DNA from: an uncultured bacterium
GTDB lineage: Bacteria; Verrucomicrobiota; Kiritimatiellia; RFP12; UBA1067
NCBI GenBank assembly: GCA_902799385.1
Contig: CADCAK010000002.1
Coordinates: forward strand, 107,801 to 171,800
Reading direction: 5' to 3'
Length of the DNA: 64,000 bases
Positions 60,085 to 64,000 of this stretch are shown piece by piece. The notes beneath the pieces are model-generated. The model searched no databases. It was not told the DNA's origin and worked only from the letters and a program-made list of their open reading frames with translations. The position numbers and the translations under genes are program-made. Position 1 is the stretch's first letter; each line of letters begins with the position of its first letter.

Positions 60085-60169
60085 AAAATTTTTGACGCAG
60101 AGGCACAGAGATGCGTATCCCCCAGCCGAAGGCTGTCCGCAAAGCGGATGCCCTAGCAGGGGTGAGGCG
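60085..60169. repeat. REP-like intergenic palindromic element
   Basis: The gap between pyrB and buk holds several short hairpins in a row (AGCCGAAGGCT, TCCGCAAAGCGGA and GCCCTAGCAGGGG) and a GACGCAGAGGCACAGAGATGC phrase of a kind I associate with dispersed intergenic repeats. GACGC at one end and GCGTC at the other make an outer inverted repeat. It looks like a dispersed intergenic element, but only one copy is in this window. Confidence 0.4.
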
Positions 60170-61246
60170 TCAGTAGCCGCATTCCATAATCGACTTCTCG
60201 AAGCCGAACGTGGAGGCGATTAGCGCGGCGCGTATCCACATGCCGTTCCTCATCTGGCGCCAGTACATTGCGCGCGGGTCGTGGTCGCAGCACGTCGCGA
60301 TCTCGTCGCGGCGCGGCAGCGGGTGCATGATTATGCCGTCCGCCGGGAGCAGCTTAAGCTCCTCGGCGCCGAACTTGAAGCGAGACGTGTCGATCTTGGC
60401 GGAAGCCCCCTTCGACTCGTCCCACTCGTCCTGTATGCGCGTCATGTAGACGGCGTCGGCGGTGCGCACAGCGGCTTGAAGGTCGTCCGACACCTTGAAG
60501 TCGACGCCCTTCTCCTCGAGAACCGCGATGACGTCGTCGGGGACACGGAGCTCCTGCGGCGCGACAAACACCTGGCGGACGTCCTTGAAGTTGGTGAGAA
60601 GGTAGGAGAGCGAGCGAACCGTGCGCCCGCGCATCAAGTCGCCGCAGAACACAACCGTCTTGCCGTCTATGCCGCCCTTGTTCTCGAACGAGCGGAAGAG
60701 AGTGTAGATGTCGAGTAGCGCCTGCGTCGGATGCTGGTCCTTGCCGGATCCTGCGTTGAGGATCGGAATCGGGCGCGACGAGTTGGAGAGCTCCCATGAC
60801 ATCTTTTCCGCAAGCCCCTGCTCCGGCGAGCGCATGATTATCATGTCGAAGTACGACGAGAAGGTGCGAATCGAGTCTTCGTGGCTCTCGCCCTTGAATT
60901 CAGACGAAGTCGCCGCGTCGCGCACGGAGCCGGTCGTCACGCCGAGTATCTGGCATGCCGCGAGGTGCGAGAGGAACGTGCGCGAGCTCGGCTGGGAGAA
61001 GTAGAGCATCGCGCGCTTGTGCGCGAGGACGCTCTTGAGGTAAAGCGCGCCCTCCTTGGACTTGTTGATGAACCTGATGCGGTTGGCGAGCGCGCAGAGC
61101 CGTTCGAGAATGGGCCTGTCGAACTGCTGGGCGAACAGCGTGTGGTAGGGCATGCCACCGCCTTCGACCCTTTCAAGGTACGGGCGCTTGGCCTCAAGCG
61201 GCAGCGCGTGAAACTCGTTCCAACCGATGTCCGTTAGTCTTGCCAT
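60170..61246 (-). CDS. pyrB: aspartate carbamoyltransferase
   Basis: The 358-residue catalytic subunit makes carbamoyl-aspartate for pyrimidines. FSQPSSRTFLSHLAACQILG corresponds to the phosphate-binding SxRT loop, KGESHEDSIRTFSSY to the lysine loop, and GKDQHPTQALLDIYTLF and MHPLPRRDEI are typical. It is longer than E. coli PyrB (311). The SSRTFLSH form differs from STRTRxSF of most relatives. No pyrI is adjacent. A TATAAT lies ~30 bases upstream. Confidence 0.9.
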   Translation of the reverse strand: MARLTDIGWNEFHALPLEAKRPYLERVEGGGMPYHTLFAQQFDRPILERLCALANRIRFINKSKEGALYLKSVLAHKRAMLYFSQPSSRTFLSHLAACQILGVTTGSVRDAATSSEFKGESHEDSIRTFSSYFDMIIMRSPEQGLAEKMSWELSNSSRPIPILNAGSGKDQHPTQALLDIYTLFRSFENKGGIDGKTVVFCGDLMRGRTVRSLSYLLTNFKDVRQVFVAPQELRVPDDVIAVLEEKGVDFKVSDDLQAAVRTADAVYMTRIQDEWDESKGASAKIDTSRFKFGAEELKLLPADGIIMHPLPRRDEIATCCDHDPRAMYWRQMRNGMWIRAALIASTFGFEKSIMECGY

Positions 61247-61275
61247 GGGAAAAACCTCTATGGAGTGTTTGGTAT

Positions 61276-61281
61276 ATTATA
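61276..61281 (-). promoter_or_regulatory. -10 element of pyrB
   Basis: TTTGGTATAAT on the minus strand predicts initiation near 61268 and a leader of ~22 bases containing AGAGG before the ATG at 61246, so this gene, unlike several others, is not leaderless. Confidence 0.55.
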
Positions 61282-61310
61282 CCAAATTCCAATCTTCGCC
61301 GCCACGAACG

Positions 61311-63188
61311 TCAGGCGTGGTCTTTGCCGATGAACTCGCAGGGGGCGCGACGGGCGAGAAGCCCGCCAAGGAACCGTATGCCGTACGTCACGTGCGAGGC
61401 GAAAACGCCGCAGAGCGTCACGACCCAGACCGCAGGGTTGAGCGAGAGGGAGGAGACGAGGACCAGAGCGATGTACGCGAGCATCGGCATTGAGACGAGC
61501 CCCTGCCAGATGCAGAACAGCTCCACCGACATCACTCCCGGCTGCGGAATCGCCACGAGAATCGCCCAGACGAAGAGATACGCGACGAAAAGCGTCGGAA
61601 TGAAATACGAAAGCCTAAGCGAGTTGGACGGATAGCGCTTGCAGAAATAGCCGCGATGGAACGCGTAGCGGCCGAGCTGCCGCAGGTGCGCCCCGAAGAG
61701 GGGGCGGCGGTGGTGGTACACGACTACCCATGGATCGTAGACTATGCGACTGCCGGCGTCCACGATGTCCTTGCATAGAAGCGTGTCCTCGCCCGGCCAG
61801 AAGTCGGTGCGGTAGCCGCCGAAGGAATCGAGAAGCGACTTCCTGACGAAGAGGTTGCAGCTCGGGTAGTCGTCAACATCGCGCTTCACGCCGCCAGCCT
61901 TGTAGCGGTAGCGGTAGTTCCCCGAGACGAGCGGGTTGTCGTAGACGCGCCCGCCCATGCGCGCGAGGAACGAATCGCTCGGCGGCGTCACACCAGGCCC
62001 GCCGACGGCGCCAATCGTCCCGTCGCCGAAGTAGCGGACGGCGTATTCAAGCCAGTGGGCGTCGGGATAGGCGTCGTCATCGATGAACGCAATAATCTCG
62101 CCCTTCGCCGCCTTGATGCCGACGTTCCTCTTCTCGGCGGGCCTCACCTTGCCGGTAGGGAGTGTTAAGAGTTTAAAGTTTAAAGTTGAAAGTTGAAAGC
62201 AACTCGGCTCCCCAGTCCTTATGTCCGAACTCTGTTCGGACAATTCCCCATCCGGCAACACTATCACCTCGAAATTGCGGTACGACTGGTTTCCGAGCGC
62301 GGCAAGGCACTCGTCGAGCATCCAGCTACGGCGCGGGCAGGCGATCACCACCGAGACGAGCGGATCGTGGTCGAGCTTCGGCGGGACCTCGGCCTTCGCG
62401 TAGTAGCGAAGGACACGGAGCCGGTAGAATACGGCGAGCGAATCGAGGGCCATTGTCCTTACGGTTTCCGCCTTGAGCGCGCCGAACTTGTTGCCGAAGC
62501 ATATCACGACAGGAGCCTCGGCGATCTTCGCGCCACGCTGGTGGGCGATGGCGAGAAGCTCCAGGTCGAACGCATACGTCTTGACGAGCATGCGGCCGAG
62601 CGACTCGCCGAGCACTTCGCGCCGGAAGAGCTTCATGCCCGTCTGCGTGTCGGTTATCGGAAGCCCGACGAATATCCTGACGAGAGTGAAGTAGACCCAG
62701 CTTACGATCCGGCGGTGCCACGGATACTGCACGACGCTTCTCTTGTGCCGCTTCGAGCCGATCACGATGTCGGCGCCGCTCTCGGCCATCACCTCGAAGA
62801 ACCACGGCGTCTGCTTGGGATTGATGTCGAGGTCGCCGTCAAGCAGCATGACGTACTCGCCGGTCGACGCGTCGAACCCGGCCCTCAGCGCGGCGCCCTT
62901 GCCGCCGTTCCTCTGGCATATAACGGGCCTTACGACGACATGCTCGTACTTAGGCACGACCGCGCGGGCGAGAGCCGCCGCAGTGCCGTCCGCCGAGCCG
63001 TCGTCGACGGGGACGAGCTCGGCCCTTATGCCGTGCGAATCGAAAAGCCGCGCCGTCTCGGCGACGTTTGCCTCTATGGCGTCCGCGAGGTTGTAGACGG
63101 GCATTATGACGGAGAGCCGACCGCCGCCTATCGCGTCGCGCGCGATGGCCCACTTGGCCTCAATATCCGTCCTGCCGCCTTCGGACAT
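61311..63188 (-). CDS. two-domain family 2 glycosyltransferase
   Basis: The 625-residue protein carries two GT2 domains. The first (about 20-240) resembles dolichyl-phosphate-mannose-synthase-like enzymes: SVIMPVYNLAD, VDDGSADGT, LDGDLDINP and a DTQTGMKLFRR motif. The second (about 280-490) has VSVVIACPRR, FIDDDAYPDAHWLE, GGPGVTPPSD and FWPGEDTLL. At least two C-terminal membrane spans follow (IPTLFVAYLFVWAILVAI and PMLAYIALVLVSSL). A repeat-derived segment (QLSTLNFKLLTLP) interrupts domain two. It probably acts in envelope polysaccharide synthesis. It starts 14 bases after yidC. Confidence 0.88.
   Translation of the reverse strand: MSEGGRTDIEAKWAIARDAIGGGRLSVIMPVYNLADAIEANVAETARLFDSHGIRAELVPVDDGSADGTAAALARAVVPKYEHVVVRPVICQRNGGKGAALRAGFDASTGEYVMLLDGDLDINPKQTPWFFEVMAESGADIVIGSKRHKRSVVQYPWHRRIVSWVYFTLVRIFVGLPITDTQTGMKLFRREVLGESLGRMLVKTYAFDLELLAIAHQRGAKIAEAPVVICFGNKFGALKAETVRTMALDSLAVFYRLRVLRYYAKAEVPPKLDHDPLVSVVIACPRRSWMLDECLAALGNQSYRNFEVIVLPDGELSEQSSDIRTGEPSCFQLSTLNFKLLTLPTGKVRPAEKRNVGIKAAKGEIIAFIDDDAYPDAHWLEYAVRYFGDGTIGAVGGPGVTPPSDSFLARMGGRVYDNPLVSGNYRYRYKAGGVKRDVDDYPSCNLFVRKSLLDSFGGYRTDFWPGEDTLLCKDIVDAGSRIVYDPWVVVYHHRRPLFGAHLRQLGRYAFHRGYFCKRYPSNSLRLSYFIPTLFVAYLFVWAILVAIPQPGVMSVELFCIWQGLVSMPMLAYIALVLVSSLSLNPAVWVVTLCGVFASHVTYGIRFLGGLLARRAPCEFIGKDHA
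62163..62241. repeat. repeat insertion inside glycosyltransferase
   Basis: A TTAAAGTT/TTGAAAGT tandem-like stretch (62163-62199) and a perfect 8-bp hairpin GTCCGAAC-TCT-GTTCGGAC (62223-62241) lie in frame within the coding sequence. The composition is unlike the flanking GC-rich codons. It encodes an LSTLNFKLLTL-type peptide. Confidence 0.6.
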
Positions 63189-63202
63189 GGCGCCGTCTCA
63201 AG

Positions 63203-64000
63203 TCACTTTCCATGGCGGCGCATCTGCCGCGTTACGGGCGGATCGATCACCTCGCCCATGAGGACCTCGCCCTTCCCCGGCGACTTCGCCGCAGTCTGGC
63301 GGCGGATGATCCACATCTGCACGATCGAGAAGAGGTTCGAGAGGAACCAGTAGAGCGAAAGCGCCGACGGGAACGAGTAGAACATGAAGAGCATCATCGC
63401 CGGCATGAAGATCATCATCATCTTCTGCTGGCTCTTGTCGCCGGTCGCCGGGGTGAACGCGCTCTGGAGCCCCGTCGAGACGGCCATCAGGATCGGCAGG
63501 ATGTTGAGCCCGCCGAACGGGAACCAGCTCGAGAAGAGCGCTTCCGGCTCGGAGAGGTCGCCGATCCAGAGGAACGGCGCGTAGCGAAGCTCTACGGCGG
63601 ACCTCAAGACGTTGAAGAGCGCGATGAAGACGGGGATCTGTATGAGCATCGGCAGGCACGAGCTCATCGGGTTGACCTTGTGCTCCCTGTAGAGCGCCCA
63701 TGTCTCCTGCTGCATGCGCTGCGGGTTGTCCTTGAACTTCGCCTGGATCTCCTTCATCTTCGGCTGGAGCTCCTGCATCCTCTTCATGCCCACCGTCGAC
63801 TTGTGCGTGAGCGGCCAGAAGAGAAGGCGCACGAGGATCGTGAGGAGGATTATCGCGACGCCGTAGTTCGGGATCATGTTGTTGAAGAAGTTGAGCACCC
63901 AGACGAGCGGATAGCAGAGCCACCGCCACATGCCGAACTCCATTACGTCCTTCATGCCGAGGTCCCAGAGAAGCGACTGCTTCTTGGGGCCGACGTAGAA
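63203..64000 (-). CDS. yidC: membrane protein insertase YidC (partial)
   Basis: The C-terminal ~265 residues are present; the frame runs off the window edge, so the start is missing. FYVGPKKQSLLWDLG at the edge, WVLNFFNNMIPNYGVAIILLTILVRLLFWPLTHKS, MQELQPKMKEIQAKF, and LPMLIQIPVFIALFNVLR are typical of YidC/Oxa1, with the conserved positively charged arginine in the groove (TILVRLL). It inserts proteins into the inner membrane with or without SecYEG. Confidence 0.95.
   Translation of the reverse strand, partial: FYVGPKKQSLLWDLGMKDVMEFGMWRWLCYPLVWVLNFFNNMIPNYGVAIILLTILVRLLFWPLTHKSTVGMKRMQELQPKMKEIQAKFKDNPQRMQQETWALYREHKVNPMSSCLPMLIQIPVFIALFNVLRSAVELRYAPFLWIGDLSEPEALFSSWFPFGGLNILPILMAVSTGLQSAFTPATGDKSQQKMMMIFMPAMMLFMFYSFPSALSLYWFLSNLFSIVQMWIIRRQTAAKSPGKGEVLMGEVIDPPVTRQMRRHGK

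Overview
The window joins two kinds of DNA. Bases 1 to about 23.1 kb look like part of an integrated phage or phage-like element. From 23.47 kb to the end it is ordinary chromosome of a GC-rich anaerobe, with almost every gene on the minus strand. An anaerobic ribonucleotide reductase, Buk/Pta butyrate (or acyl) phosphate metabolism, the secreted FAD oxidoreductase family, an LA_2272-type surface-repeat protein, a HARE-HTH protein and a type III secretion chaperone fit a PVC-superphylum gut bacterium such as Kiritimatiellota, Lentisphaerota or Verrucomicrobiota. This placement is inference from gene families only.

Element (1-23.1 kb). The minus strand carries, from left to right: terminase large subunit, a small upstream ORF, a PnuC-like membrane protein, a divergent S-adenosylmethionine synthetase, a ParB-domain DNA methyltransferase, a class C group II intron sitting just after a terminator, a DUF3825-like protein, a primase-polymerase/DUF3987 protein, an SF2 helicase, RusA, DUF669, a zinc-ribbon mini-protein, a Sak4-like ATPase, a PD-(D/E)XK exonuclease and an HTH protein. 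These make a packaging end, a DNA-modification cassette and a replication/recombination operon. A plus-strand block (18.9-20.8 kb) of unknown genes follows. Last come a large serine integrase and its usual DUF2924 partner, beside tRNA-Pro. No portal, capsid or tail genes are seen, so they probably lie left of position 1.

The element also holds small plus-strand units that annotation would miss. Two have a TATAAT promoter, a Shine-Dalgarno, a very hydrophobic mini-ORF interrupted by an in-frame TAG, and a hairpin (1-129 and 6108-6442). The second is preceded by a CCA-ended tRNA-like RNA fold. Beside it is a helically phased array of TGTCGGC heptamers resembling iterons.

Chromosome (23.4-64 kb). 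Modules are tRNA-Pro; nrdG-nrdD with an NrdR box and DnaA-box-like cluster; a nucleosidase; larC-larB with an internally deleted larA; a secreted FAD oxidoreductase and EF-G; a sigma factor; nnrD; a Ser/Thr kinase with Sel1 repeats; a GltS-type transporter; purB; an RF-1-domain protein; DUF2062; DUF1015; a surface-repeat protein; cyclophilin; gatCA; a TolB-like protein; argJ; a GldA/GldFG-like ABC exporter with DUF4340; a frameshifted lipoprotein; tRNA-Gln; a 1,196-residue putative effector behind a CesT-type chaperone; pta, DUF486 and buk; pyrB; a two-domain glycosyltransferase; and yidC, cut by the window edge.

A recurrent promoter form is an extended -10 (TGGTATAAT or close). At several genes it lies only 6-9 bases before the start codon, implying leaderless mRNAs. 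The most promising novelties are the chaperone/giant-effector pair beside pta, the two amber-interrupted membrane mini-ORFs with the tRNA-like leader, and the internally deleted LarA.
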